Assembly: GCF_017742215.1 (NCBI RefSeq)
Contig: NZ_JAGHKP010000001.1
Coordinates: forward strand, 1,240,001 to 1,304,000
Source of the DNA: Chitinophaga chungangae
GTDB lineage: Bacteria > Bacteroidota > Bacteroidia > Chitinophagales > Chitinophagaceae
Reading direction: 5' to 3'
Length of the DNA stretch: 64,000 bases
Both the position numbers and the translations under genes were made by a program. Below the pieces are notes generated by a model. The model was not told the origin of the DNA and did no database searches. It saw only the letters and a program-made list of their open reading frames with translations. Position 1 is the stretch's first letter. Each line of letters begins with the position of its first letter. Below, one piece after another: positions 53,101 to 62,048 of the stretch.

Positions 53101-53316
53101 TTCCGTGCAAGAACGATCGAGCTGGGATATACGCTGCCCGGCTCCTGGACGAACAGGGTGAAAGCGCAACGGGCGAGAGTGTATGTAAATGCTTACAACC
53201 TCTTTATGTTCGACAACCTGAAGGAATACGATCTTGATCCTGAGATCACGGACAGGAACGGTCTTCAGTACCCGCAAAGCAAAGTGTTTAATGTAGGTGC
53301 GAGCATTTCATTCTAA
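50134..53316 (+). CDS. SusC/RagA-family TonB-dependent outer-membrane transporter
   Basis: The 1060-residue protein has a signal peptide (LLLLMLLGSLCLPAFAQ), a carboxypeptidase-regulatory-like domain (ITGTVKDSTGAVLPQVTVYE, about 40-115), the TonB-box region DVVVVGYG, a plug (PLFVIDGVQQDQGQFNNISP, the SusC IDGV motif) and a barrel ending VGASISF. It forms the outer-membrane pore for oligosaccharide import with the SusD encoded 20 bases later. It opens an operon of at least nine genes. Confidence 0.96.
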   Translation: MKVSTHTRFTSGKSTRLRLLLLMLLGSLCLPAFAQTDAQKITGTVKDSTGAVLPQVTVYEKGTRNGTLTTMEGNYTISVKPNAVLVFTMVGFKTQEVPVGGRNNINIVLGSSATELTDVVVVGYGSTRKQSLTSAISSVTADEIGNVRGGSTVSTTLAGKVPGVSFRMADGRPGASANIQIRNMGTPLFVIDGVQQDQGQFNNISPNDIESISFLKDASAAIYGVRAANGVVVVQTKRGRLGQRSSINLSANWGIQNWTRFIDVLDNSYDYMSMKAEAEMNRVVPAGGNPITTNITKEELEKYKQGTEYGYKSFNWRDYIVKGNTPMNTYNLNFTGGTEKVTYYLSATNLFQNSVLGREYKFERTNIQSNVSARVANGLKVGMSINGRVETRENPGVPQADDYWQARFAILRNTPMERPFANDNPDYLNDIKHNETNWGYLNTKYAGKYKNEWRQLQMNLDGEWEIPGVEGLKLSGLYSYYLADNMLNNHEYTYDTYTYNPSNDTYTRTGGSTNPWRERNQEKVINQTTQVRLSYDKSFGKHTVSAMVVSERIKNQRLRNWIHAVPITNVLPLIYFSTADTYTDEDFRQARTGIAGRVNYNYANKYFIEGLMRRDASYLFAPDQRVGYFPSVSVAWRLTEEGFMKNLLGNNRILSDLKLRASYGILGDDGTALGLAEFAYVEGYNYNDGVAILDGKPVVGSRDRGAPVRNVTWLKSSHLDLGVDFGFFDQRLTGALDYYYRKRDGLRGKRTDVLIPSEIGYALPDENINKDARTGFDFDLQYNGELGGKLKYRVGGNVSYSRGKFISSYNPVFFNSLDQYFASNEGRWQGFEWILEYIGQFQSQEEINNYPVDIDGQGNRTLLPGDLKYADLDGDGKITNNDRRPLGWASGSQPNMNFGLSIGLQYGNFDFVMDFSGASGYTWIQEHETKIPFTNDGNLNKIFTDRWHREDIWDRNSKWIPGKFPPLRYNDHNHSNNQWSTFWMKNVNYFRARTIELGYTLPGSWTNRVKAQRARVYVNAYNLFMFDNLKEYDLDPEITDRNGLQYPQSKVFNVGASISF

Positions 53317-53336
53317 ACCCATTCAAGCAAAGAACC

Positions 53337-55238
53337 ATGAAACTCAGAATAGTAACATTCAGCATAATGACCATCATTGTCGCCGCTTACAGTTGCAAAA
53401 GCGAAAGCGACTTCCTGGACATCGGCCCCACCAACGTTTTCTCGAACGAACAGGCGTTTTCGGACACCAACCTGGTGGTATCGGTACTGGCCAATCTTTA
53501 CAACCGCCAGCTGGATTTTTCGACGGTGAAGAATTGGGAAACCATGGCCGACTTTTCCGAGACCTTTCCTTCGCAGAACGGTACCATACAGGACCTTGTA
53601 AAACGCAACGACTGGGGGTACGGCATGTGGAGCACCTGGGATTATACCTACATCCGCGAGCTGAACCTTTTCCTGCAGCGCTGCGAAGCGGCGCCGCAGC
53701 TGCCTGAAGGAGCAAAGAAAAAGTACATGGCCGAAGGCCGTTTCCTGCGGGCCAACTATTATTTCGAGATGGTGAAACGTATGGGCGGCGTGCCTTTGAT
53801 CCTCGAACCAATGGTGTACGATTTTAAGGGCGACCCTACTTACCTGCAGCATGCGAGAGCGAAAGAATCCGATGTGTACGATTTTGTGATCAGCGAGGCG
53901 GACGCCATCAAAAACGACCTTAAAGCAGATGTGAACAATAAATCCCGCGCCAGCCGCGGTTCCGTGCTCGCCATGAAATGCCGTGCGGCATTATATGCAG
54001 GCTCTATCGCGAAATACGGCGGTGTTACCCCGCAGGTATCATTGCAGGGCGGCGAAGTAGGCATTCCCGCTTCCAAAGCCAACGATTATTACACCAAAGC
54101 GCTCGCCGCCGCGGAAGAGATCATGAACGGGAGCGCCGGCGCATATGCGCTTTATACCAAAAAACCCGACCTTGCGGATAATTTCGCGTCCGTTTTCTAC
54201 GATAAGGACCTGAACCCCGAAACCATCTTCGTGGAAGATTTCAGGTTAAAAAGCGGGAAAGTGCATGGGTTTTCGATCGCTAACCAGCCCCGTTTCGGCG
54301 CGGAAGAAGAAGAAGGGGGAAGGCTGAATCCCTCGCTGAACCTCGTGCAAAGCTTCGAACTGCTGGACAATACCTTTGCCCCGCTGCCTGTTAAAGACGG
54401 AAGCGGCAATCCCATTTTCTACGACAACCAGACGGACATATTCGCGGGCCGCGATGCGCGCCTCGCCGGCACCGTGATGCTTCCCGGCACTTCGTTCAAA
54501 GAACGCACGGTAGACATCTGGGCGGGTTACCAACTGGCAAACGGCTCCATCATTTCCGGCGACGAGCGCGGGCAGCAAAAGACGCTTCCCGGCGGCGCGG
54601 CGCCCGTACAGGTAGTGGGCTTCGACGGGCCGATCAATGGCAAGGAGCATACGGCGCAAACCGGTTTTTATCTCAGGAAATACCTCGATCCCAAACCGGG
54701 CTCAGGCTCCCGTGGTACCGGCAGCGATCTGCCGTTTATCCGTTACCGTTACGCTGAAGTACTGCTGAACGCGGCGGAAGCGGCTTTCGAACTGGGGCAG
54801 CCCGGCGTTGCTGCGGGTTATATGAACCAGGTAAGGGCGCGCGCGGGGCTGGTGACGCCGCTGGACGGGGGAGATATCACCCTTGCCCGCATCATGCATG
54901 AAAGAAGGGCGGAACTGTCGTTTGAAGGGCATATCGTGTTCGACCAGAAACGCTGGCGCAATGCGCACGTGATCTGGGACGGGGCTTCCATGAACGAAGC
55001 AGACCTGCTGTCGAACATCGGGGGGGCGAACAAAAGGAACACGCAGCCCTTTGGCCTGTGGAGCTACAAACTGCACGACCCCGGCAACCCGAACCATGGG
55101 AAATGGCTGTTCAAGATAGTGAAAAGCCCGCTGGTGACCGGCTCCAACCGGTTCCGCATGGGGAATTATTATTCTTTCATCGACGACAACATCCGTTCCA
55201 ACAATCCCAAGATCGTAAAACAACCGAACCAGGATTAA
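53337..55238 (+). CDS. SusD/RagB-family surface lipoprotein
   Basis: The 633-residue protein has a lipobox (VAAYSCKSES, Cys near 20). SusD marks: EGRFLRANYYFEMVKRMGGV in the TPR part, IRYRYAEVLLNAAEAAFELG and MHERRAELSFEGHIVFDQKR near the C-terminus. It caps the SusC barrel and binds the glycan. It lies 20 bases downstream of susC and 16 bases upstream of the DUF3823 gene. Unlike the usual R-x-x-D-L-x-R-W ending, it reads FDQKRW, a variation of the same element. Confidence 0.95.
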   Translation: MKLRIVTFSIMTIIVAAYSCKSESDFLDIGPTNVFSNEQAFSDTNLVVSVLANLYNRQLDFSTVKNWETMADFSETFPSQNGTIQDLVKRNDWGYGMWSTWDYTYIRELNLFLQRCEAAPQLPEGAKKKYMAEGRFLRANYYFEMVKRMGGVPLILEPMVYDFKGDPTYLQHARAKESDVYDFVISEADAIKNDLKADVNNKSRASRGSVLAMKCRAALYAGSIAKYGGVTPQVSLQGGEVGIPASKANDYYTKALAAAEEIMNGSAGAYALYTKKPDLADNFASVFYDKDLNPETIFVEDFRLKSGKVHGFSIANQPRFGAEEEEGGRLNPSLNLVQSFELLDNTFAPLPVKDGSGNPIFYDNQTDIFAGRDARLAGTVMLPGTSFKERTVDIWAGYQLANGSIISGDERGQQKTLPGGAAPVQVVGFDGPINGKEHTAQTGFYLRKYLDPKPGSGSRGTGSDLPFIRYRYAEVLLNAAEAAFELGQPGVAAGYMNQVRARAGLVTPLDGGDITLARIMHERRAELSFEGHIVFDQKRWRNAHVIWDGASMNEADLLSNIGGANKRNTQPFGLWSYKLHDPGNPNHGKWLFKIVKSPLVTGSNRFRMGNYYSFIDDNIRSNNPKIVKQPNQD

Positions 55239-55254
55239 CGCAAAAACACCGATC

Positions 55255-55965
55255 ATGAAATTATCGAACTATATCATCGCATCGCTTCTCGCCGGTATCG
55301 CGGCCACCGGTTGTAAAAAAGACAACTACGATCCGCCCGCTTCCTCGCTCAGCGGCAGGTTGTTGTACCAGGGCGATGAAATACACGTGGAATACAACCA
55401 GGTGCCTTACCAGCTGTACCAGTACGGCTTCGGGAAACTCGGTCCCATCAGCAACACCACCTTCGACCAGGACGGTACTTATTCCGTGCTGCTGTTCGAC
55501 GGGGAATACAAGCTCATCATTCCCAACGGGCAGGGGCCTTTCCTCTGGAAAAAAACCGCGGGCGGCAGTCCGGATACCGTGGTGGTACAGATGCGCGGCA
55601 GCAGGAGCCTCGACCTGGAAGTAACGCCGTTTTACATGATCCGCAACCCGCAGTTCAACGTGGCGGCGGGTAAAGTGAACGGCACTTTCAGCATCGAAAA
55701 GATCATTACCGACGCTAACGCGAGAAATGTGGAGCGGGTGAACCTGTATCTCAACAGAACGGCATTCGTGTCTGGCGCGGGCAACTACAACGTCGCCAAC
55801 GTTTCGCTGTCGGGCGGCAGCATCACGGACCCGGGCAACGTGGCGCTCAGTGTGACTATTCCGTCGCTGTCACCGGCCCAGAGTTACATCTACGCCCGCA
55901 TCGGGCTGAAAGTGCAGGGTGTGGAAGATATGATCTTCAGCCCCGTAATAAAACTTGATATTTAA
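55255..55965 (+). CDS. DUF3823 surface lipoprotein
   Basis: The 236-residue protein has a lipobox (GIAATGCKKDN). The two beta-sandwich halves match DUF3823, a family found right after susD in Bacteroidota uptake loci: LSGRLLYQGDEIHVEYNQVP, YSVLLFDGEYKLIIPNGQGP and the C-terminal SYIYARIGLKVQG. These are surface glycan-binding or scaffold lipoproteins of the SGBP kind. It is third in the operon, 16 bases after susD. Confidence 0.9.
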   Translation: MKLSNYIIASLLAGIAATGCKKDNYDPPASSLSGRLLYQGDEIHVEYNQVPYQLYQYGFGKLGPISNTTFDQDGTYSVLLFDGEYKLIIPNGQGPFLWKKTAGGSPDTVVVQMRGSRSLDLEVTPFYMIRNPQFNVAAGKVNGTFSIEKIITDANARNVERVNLYLNRTAFVSGAGNYNVANVSLSGGSITDPGNVALSVTIPSLSPAQSYIYARIGLKVQGVEDMIFSPVIKLDI

Positions 55966-56043
55966 CACAACATGAACAAGGCGGCTGTTCCTGCCAGGGG
56001 CGGCCGCCTTTCAAAACAAGTCAACAAAAAACCGGCAATACGA

Positions 56044-57117
56044 ATGAAACATCCTCTAGTGAAAAGTGTGGTCCTGCTAATGCTGCTTGGCATATGCCTG
56101 CAAACGCGGGCGCAGCAGGAAAGAGCTGTATGGTCAAAAGAAAAGGCCAACGAATGGTACCAGAAAATTCCCTGGATGGCTGGCGCCAACTTTTACCCGG
56201 CCAACGCCATCAACCAGCTGGAAATGTGGCAGAAAGAAACCTTCGACCCGAAAACCATCGACCGCGACCTCGGTTATGCCGCGGGCATCGGCATGACGGT
56301 GATGCGCGTATACCTGCATCACGTTGCCTGGGAAACAGACAAGGAAGGTTTTATCGACCGCATGAAACAATACCTGTCGATCGCGGACAAATACAAGATC
56401 AAAACCGTTTTCGTGATCTTCGACGATTGCTGGAACGATACTTATAAATCAGGCCGCCAGCCCGCTCCCAAGCCCGGCATTCACAACTCCGGCTGGCTGC
56501 AGGACCCCGGGAAGGCGCTGCATACAACGCCCGCGCTGATCTCCACGCTCGAGGCTTACGTGAAAGCCGTGCTCACCGCCTTCAAAAACGACAAACGCAT
56601 TTTGCTCTGGGACGTGTACAACGAGCCGGGCAATTCAGGGTATGGCAACAAAAGCATGCCATTGCTGCAAAAAGTATTCAGCTGGGGCCGTACCGTAAAC
56701 CCAAGCCAGCCGCTGAGCGCAGGCGTGTGGAACTTCCGGCTGAAAGAGCTGACGCAGTACCAGCTGGAAAATTCCGACGTGATCACTTACCACGATTACA
56801 CCAGCAACGAAAGTCATTTCCGCGTGGCCGATTCGCTGGCGCGGGTAACGGGCAAACCGCTGATCTGCACCGAATACATGGCGCGCACGAGAGGCAGTTA
56901 TTTCAAAAACATCCTGCCCGGCCTGAAAGAAAGGAAGATCATCGCGATCAACTGGGGGCTGGTGGCTGGAAAAAGCAATACGATCTATGCCTGGGACACG
57001 CCGATAAAAGACGGCAGCGAGCCCAAAATATGGTTCCACGATATTTTCCGGCAGAACGGCACGCCGTACGACCCGGCCGAAACAGCCCTTATCAGCACAC
57101 TGACCGGAAAACGCTAA
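56044..57117 (+). CDS. Glycoside hydrolase of GH5-like (clan A) TIM-barrel fold
   Basis: ATG 56044 gives 357 residues with a signal peptide (VVLLMLLGICLQTRA). ANFYPANAINQLEMWQ opens the barrel. Catalytic acids: acid/base Glu194 in WDVYNEPGN and nucleophile Glu277 in LICTEYMAR, the paired clan-A arrangement on strands 4 and 7. VFVIFDDCWND and DVITYHDYTSNESHF hold further subsite residues. It is secreted and cleaves beta-linked glycan; the exact linkage is unknown. The upstream gene ends 78 bases before and the MFS gene starts 17 bases after. Confidence 0.88.
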   Translation: MKHPLVKSVVLLMLLGICLQTRAQQERAVWSKEKANEWYQKIPWMAGANFYPANAINQLEMWQKETFDPKTIDRDLGYAAGIGMTVMRVYLHHVAWETDKEGFIDRMKQYLSIADKYKIKTVFVIFDDCWNDTYKSGRQPAPKPGIHNSGWLQDPGKALHTTPALISTLEAYVKAVLTAFKNDKRILLWDVYNEPGNSGYGNKSMPLLQKVFSWGRTVNPSQPLSAGVWNFRLKELTQYQLENSDVITYHDYTSNESHFRVADSLARVTGKPLICTEYMARTRGSYFKNILPGLKERKIIAINWGLVAGKSNTIYAWDTPIKDGSEPKIWFHDIFRQNGTPYDPAETALISTLTGKR

Positions 57118-57134
57118 CCGCATAATTTATTCGT

Positions 57135-58700
57135 ATGGATATGATCTCATCTGCCTCCGCGCAGCATGTACAGGCCGGGGTATCCCGCCGGCAAAGCGGC
57201 GACAGGCTGCTGTTCTGGGGTTGTTTTACCGTGCTGGTCGCGTCTGCCTTCGGTTTCGTGTTCCGTTCGTTCCTGATGGACGGCTGGGGCATCCAGTTCG
57301 GGCTTAGCAAAACACAGCAGGGCGAAATTTTCGGCGTCAGTTTCTGGCCTTTCGGCATCAGCATCGTGCTGTTCAGCCTCATTATCGACAAAGTGGGCTA
57401 CAAAAGCGCGATGGTGTTCGCTTTCCTCTGCCATTGCGGCTCCGTGCTGCTGACGGTACTGGCAGACGGTTATTGGATGCTGTACTACGGCACGCTGCTG
57501 TTCGCGCTCGGCAACGGCGCGGCGGAAGCGGTGGTGAACCCCGTGGTGGCAAGCCTGTACCCGAAAGAAAAAACAAAATGGCTCAACATACTGCATGCCG
57601 GATGGCCCGCAGGTATGGTGCTGGCGGGCTTGCTCGGCATCGGCCTCATGCATATCGGCGTGAAATGGACCTATATGATGGGGTTCATCCTGGTGCCGGT
57701 GCTGGTGTACGGGCTGATGATCTTCAACCGTACTTTCCCCGTGAGCGAGCGCGTGCAGGCAGGCGTTTCTTACCTGGACATGGTGAAGGAAGTTGGCATC
57801 GGCGGCATTTTTATCATTGTAAGCCTGTGCACGTTCCAGATCGGCAGTTTGCTGGACTGGTCGCTGACGGGCAAGATCGTGGTGACGCTGGCCATTACCG
57901 GCGCCGTGGGCCTGATGGTGCGCAGCTGGGGCAGGCCGATGTTTATCCTTTTGCTGCTCATCATGATATTGCTGGCCACCACGGAATTGGGCACAGACAG
58001 CTGGATCACCGACCTGATGACGCCGGAGATGGCGAAGATCGGGTTCAGGGGCGGATGGGTGCTGATCTACACGTCTATCATCATGGCGATCCTGCGGTTT
58101 TATTCCGGGCCTTTCGTGCATAAGTTTTCCCCCCTTGGACTGCTGGCCGTCAGCGCGCTGATCGCATTCGCGGGCCTGCAATTCCTTTCATTTTCCACCG
58201 GCATCCTGATCATTCTCGCCGCTACCGTGTATGCGCTGGGGAAAACCTTCCTCTGGGGCACCATGCTTGGGGTTGTGGCTGAGCAGTTTCCCCGCGGAGG
58301 CGTGCTGGCGCTCAATTTCACGGGCGCGGTAGGCCAGGTGGGCGTTGGTGTGATAGGAGCGGTGATATTGGGTTTTGTGCAGGACAAAAAATTGGACGCG
58401 AACCTCGCCGCTTACGACGCCGCCAATCAAACCGCGCTGCACAGCACCTACGTTACCGAAGAAAGGCAAAGCCTCTTCGGTCCCTATAAAGTGCTCGACG
58501 CATCGAAACTTTCCTCCGCCGCGCCTGAAACGCTGGCTACGATCCGGAACGTGCGGGAGCATGCAAAAAAAGACGCATTGCGCACCGTTTCCATCTTCCC
58601 CGTGATCATGTTGATCGGTTATGCGGGAATGATCCTCTGGTTCCGCTCGCGGGGCGGGTATAAACCGGTATTGCTGCCTCCCGCGAAAACCGAAGCGTAA
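57135..58700 (+). CDS. MFS-family sugar or sugar-acid transporter
   Basis: The 521-residue protein has 12 TM helices with a long cytoplasmic loop and an extended soluble part (about 420-490) before the last helix. The segment SKTQQGEIFGVSFWPFGISI and the second-half DLMTPEMAKIGFRGGWVLIY fit a Bacteroidota/Planctomycetes-type MFS family found beside Gfo/Idh/MocA and sugar isomerase genes. It would import the mono- or disaccharide product across the inner membrane. It is fifth in the operon, 17 bases after the GH5-like gene. Confidence 0.88.
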   Translation: MDMISSASAQHVQAGVSRRQSGDRLLFWGCFTVLVASAFGFVFRSFLMDGWGIQFGLSKTQQGEIFGVSFWPFGISIVLFSLIIDKVGYKSAMVFAFLCHCGSVLLTVLADGYWMLYYGTLLFALGNGAAEAVVNPVVASLYPKEKTKWLNILHAGWPAGMVLAGLLGIGLMHIGVKWTYMMGFILVPVLVYGLMIFNRTFPVSERVQAGVSYLDMVKEVGIGGIFIIVSLCTFQIGSLLDWSLTGKIVVTLAITGAVGLMVRSWGRPMFILLLLIMILLATTELGTDSWITDLMTPEMAKIGFRGGWVLIYTSIIMAILRFYSGPFVHKFSPLGLLAVSALIAFAGLQFLSFSTGILIILAATVYALGKTFLWGTMLGVVAEQFPRGGVLALNFTGAVGQVGVGVIGAVILGFVQDKKLDANLAAYDAANQTALHSTYVTEERQSLFGPYKVLDASKLSSAAPETLATIRNVREHAKKDALRTVSIFPVIMLIGYAGMILWFRSRGGYKPVLLPPAKTEA

Positions 58701-58758
58701 GGGCCCGTTCATCCATTGCACCCCTGTTAACACATAACTTTTTTCAAAGAATGATAGC

Positions 58759-61700
58759 ATGAACCGATTAATTGTATTGATGATCACAGGAGCATTGTGC
58801 GCGTTCACCCTTGCTGCCGGCAGGCAGGAGGGAAGGAGGGCGGAAGTGTTGTTCCTGGGGCAGAAGGGCACGATACAGGCTTCCTGGCTCGCCACCAAAC
58901 TTTTTAAAAGCGGCATCAACCTCACCTATACCGAAAACGCCGCGGACCTCAACGTCGCGAACCTTTCAGCTTACGACGGCCTGATCGTGAATGCGGTACT
59001 GCCCGCGCAACCCGCCAGGGACGCGGTGTTGCGGCAGTATGTCGCCTCCGGGAAAGGACTGGTGATCCTCAACAAAGGCGCCGGTGCTTTTAAAAATTCT
59101 CCATGGGCCGCCAAATCGGGCACGCAAGGCGCCGGCCGCATTTTTTATACCAAAGAAGGCGTGAACGACGACGAATGGAAACACCGCGAGTTCCTCGACA
59201 AAATGCGCGACAGCATTTCCTGGGCGCTCGGCGACAACGTCAAACAACTGATCATCGCGGCAGATATTCCCGATGTGGACATTTATAATTCCGACACCAT
59301 TGCGGACTACACCAAACGTTACCTGGTGCCCAAAATGCAGGGAGCGCTGAGCCCCGCGGAATCGAACAAGCTCACGCAGGTGCCGGCCGGTTTTGAGATC
59401 GAACTGTTCGCCTCCGAGCCGGACATCACCAAACCTATCGCCATGACATGGGACGAAAAAGGCCGTCTCTGGATCGTGGAATCGGTGGACTATCCCAACG
59501 CTTTCACCGAAATAGACAGCGCCGCCAACGACCGCATCAAGATCTGCGAGGATACGGACGGCGACGGCAAGGCGGATAAATTCACCATTTTTGCGGACAG
59601 CCTCAACATTCCCACCAGCATCGTAATGGCCAATGGCGGCGTGATCGTTTCCATGGCGCCGGATTTCCTTTTCCTGAAAGACACCGATGGCGACGACAAA
59701 GCAGACGTTCGTGAAGTGCTGTTCACGGGCTGGGGCAAGCAGGACACGCATGCCGGTCCATCGAACCTCACTTACGGCTTCAATAACAAGATCTGGGGCG
59801 TGGTGGGTTTCTCCGGTTTCGACGGTGTTATCAACGGCAAACCGCTGCGTTTCCCGATGGGCGTTTACAGCTTCAAACCCAACGGCGAAGATTTCAACTT
59901 TCTCGCCAAAACCTCTAACAACACCTGGGGCCTGGGTTTCACGGAAGACAACCATGTATTTATTTCCACCGCCAACAATACCCACAGCGCCTATTATTCC
60001 ATGCCTGCGAGTTTCCTGCAGCGTACGCTCAGCGGCGCGCAGGAATTGAATGCGGTGCAGAAGATCGACGGTCACTACGACGTACACGCGATGACGCCGA
60101 ACCTTCGCCAGGTGGACGTAATGGGCGGTTTCACCTCCGCCACCGGGCATCATTTTTACACCGCGCGCAGCTTCCCGAAAAGTTACTGGAACCGTGTGGC
60201 GTTTGTGAACGAGCCCACGGTACGCCTGGTGCATAACGCCGTGATAGAGACGGACGGCGCGGGTTTCAAAGAAAAAGACGGCTGGAATTTAATGGCCAGC
60301 TCCGACGAATGGTTTGGCCCCGTGCAGGCGGAAACCGGCCCCGATGGCGCGGTGTGGGTCTCGGACTGGTACAACTTCATTATCCAGCACAACGTGTTCG
60401 TGAAAGAACAGGCGCCGCGCGAAATGGTGCTTCCTTTCACAGACCAGCCGCACGGCAAAGGCAACGCGTTCGAAAGCAAGCTCCGCGACGTGGCGCATGG
60501 CCGCATTTACCGCGTGGTATATAAAAAAGGCAAAACTTACCAGCCCATGCAGCTGAAAGCCGGCGACGTGCCGGGCCTGGTGGCGGCGCTGAAGAACGAT
60601 AACATGTTCTGGCGCATGACCGCGCAGCGGCTGCTGGTGGAAGGGCAAAACAAAGAAGCGATTCCCGCGCTGTACAAGATCGTGCAGGACGTGAAGGTGG
60701 ACGCAGTGGGGCTGAATAGTCCCGCCGTGCACGCTTTATGGACATTGCAGGGCCTCGGCGCCTATGATGCCGCTTCGCTGGCGGTGATGGCACGCGCGCT
60801 GAAACATCCCGCGGCAGGCGTTCGCAAGGCCGCGGTGGAAGTGCTGGCGGAAGAAAAGAAAGGGCTCAGCGCCATTCTCCAGAATAATATGATCAGCGAC
60901 CGCAACCTCCAGGTGCGGCTGGCGGTGCTGAAAAGTCTGGCACAATACCCTGCTTCGACACAAACTGGTGCGCAGCTTTTCAAGGCTGCGCTCAATGCTC
61001 AGAATGCTAAAGACGCCTGGCTGAGCCGTGCGTTGTTCGCGGCGGCGGTGGTGCATGAAGACGGCTTTCTGGCTGCGGCGGCCAAGGGCGCGCCCAACGC
61101 TTTCGCGAAAAATGTGATCAAAAGCCTGGAGCAGTCCGTTTACAGCTTCGATCCCCGCTCGATCATGCAGGCCACGCCCGACGTGACGGGCAAAGAGATC
61201 GCGATCAAAGCAAGCGTGGGCAAACGCAGGGACCGGGCGCCGGAAGGGCTCATCGTGGCGCATGGCAACCAGCAGAATGGTTACGGTTTGTTCATCCGCG
61301 ACGGCAAACTGGTGATGACGGTGAACCAGCAGGGCAAAAGCTACGAAGCCGCCACCACCCAACCGCTGCCCGATAAAATGGACATCGAAGCGAAACTGCT
61401 CAAAACAGGCGATATGCGCATCCTGGTAGACGGCAAGGAAGCCGCGAAAGGCAAAGCCCCCGGGCTTTTCACCACACCGTTCACCACGCTGCTGCGCGCG
61501 GGCGAGGAACAATTGCCCGATCAGAAAATAGCGGATTACACCGGCCGTTTTAATTTCAACGGACATTTGCAGAACACCAGCCTGCAGCTCGATAAACCCG
61601 TGAAAAAAGCTGCTGTGGCGGCTGCCGTGGAAACGCCCGGCATTGTGATAGACCTGAAGGTTGTGAAAGATATCATGCAATACGACAAAAAACGCATCAC

Positions 61701-62016
61701 CGTAAAAGCCGGTCAAAAGGTGACCATCCGGCTCGAAAACCCGGACGGCATGCAGCACAACCTGCTCATCCTCAAACCGGGCACCCTGCCGAAAGTAGGC
61801 GCCGCGGCCGATGCCATGGTGCGCGACCCGCAGGCTTCCAAAATGCAATACGTGCCAAAAGTGCCGGAAGTATTGTGGGCGACGAAACTGGTTAATCCCG
61901 GCGAAACGGTAAGCCTGAGGTTCACCGCGCCTTCCAAAGCCGGCGAATATCCTTTCGTATGCACTTTTCCCGGCCACTGGCGCGGCATGAACGGCATTAT
62001 GCAGGTCATCAATTAG
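58759..62016 (+). CDS. Multidomain secreted oxidoreductase: ThuA-like, dehydrogenase propeller, HEAT-like, sugar-binding-like, azurin-type cupredoxin
   Basis: The 1085-residue protein has a signal peptide (IVLMITGALCAFTLAA). Domains: a short ThuA-like domain (about 28-185, LSAYDGLIVNAV, GRIFYTKEG), a PVC-type dehydrogenase propeller (about 200-590, VPAGFEIELFASEPDITKPI, EDTDGDGKADKFTIFADSLN), HEAT-like repeats (about 610-790), a beta-sandwich (about 800-950) and a cupredoxin (about 965-1085). The copper ligands are His1000, Cys1068, His1073 and Met1077; the C-x4-H-x3-M spacing is that of azurin. No CxxCH heme motif is present. It probably oxidises a sugar in the periplasm with electrons going to copper. 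Confidence 0.85.
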   Translation: MNRLIVLMITGALCAFTLAAGRQEGRRAEVLFLGQKGTIQASWLATKLFKSGINLTYTENAADLNVANLSAYDGLIVNAVLPAQPARDAVLRQYVASGKGLVILNKGAGAFKNSPWAAKSGTQGAGRIFYTKEGVNDDEWKHREFLDKMRDSISWALGDNVKQLIIAADIPDVDIYNSDTIADYTKRYLVPKMQGALSPAESNKLTQVPAGFEIELFASEPDITKPIAMTWDEKGRLWIVESVDYPNAFTEIDSAANDRIKICEDTDGDGKADKFTIFADSLNIPTSIVMANGGVIVSMAPDFLFLKDTDGDDKADVREVLFTGWGKQDTHAGPSNLTYGFNNKIWGVVGFSGFDGVINGKPLRFPMGVYSFKPNGEDFNFLAKTSNNTWGLGFTEDNHVFISTANNTHSAYYSMPASFLQRTLSGAQELNAVQKIDGHYDVHAMTPNLRQVDVMGGFTSATGHHFYTARSFPKSYWNRVAFVNEPTVRLVHNAVIETDGAGFKEKDGWNLMASSDEWFGPVQAETGPDGAVWVSDWYNFIIQHNVFVKEQAPREMVLPFTDQPHGKGNAFESKLRDVAHGRIYRVVYKKGKTYQPMQLKAGDVPGLVAALKNDNMFWRMTAQRLLVEGQNKEAIPALYKIVQDVKVDAVGLNSPAVHALWTLQGLGAYDAASLAVMARALKHPAAGVRKAAVEVLAEEKKGLSAILQNNMISDRNLQVRLAVLKSLAQYPASTQTGAQLFKAALNAQNAKDAWLSRALFAAAVVHEDGFLAAAAKGAPNAFAKNVIKSLEQSVYSFDPRSIMQATPDVTGKEIAIKASVGKRRDRAPEGLIVAHGNQQNGYGLFIRDGKLVMTVNQQGKSYEAATTQPLPDKMDIEAKLLKTGDMRILVDGKEAAKGKAPGLFTTPFTTLLRAGEEQLPDQKIADYTGRFNFNGHLQNTSLQLDKPVKKAAVAAAVETPGIVIDLKVVKDIMQYDKKRITVKAGQKVTIRLENPDGMQHNLLILKPGTLPKVGAAADAMVRDPQASKMQYVPKVPEVLWATKLVNPGETVSLRFTAPSKAGEYPFVCTFPGHWRGMNGIMQVIN

Positions 62017-62048
62017 ACGATACGTAACCGAAAAATAAATATTAACGG

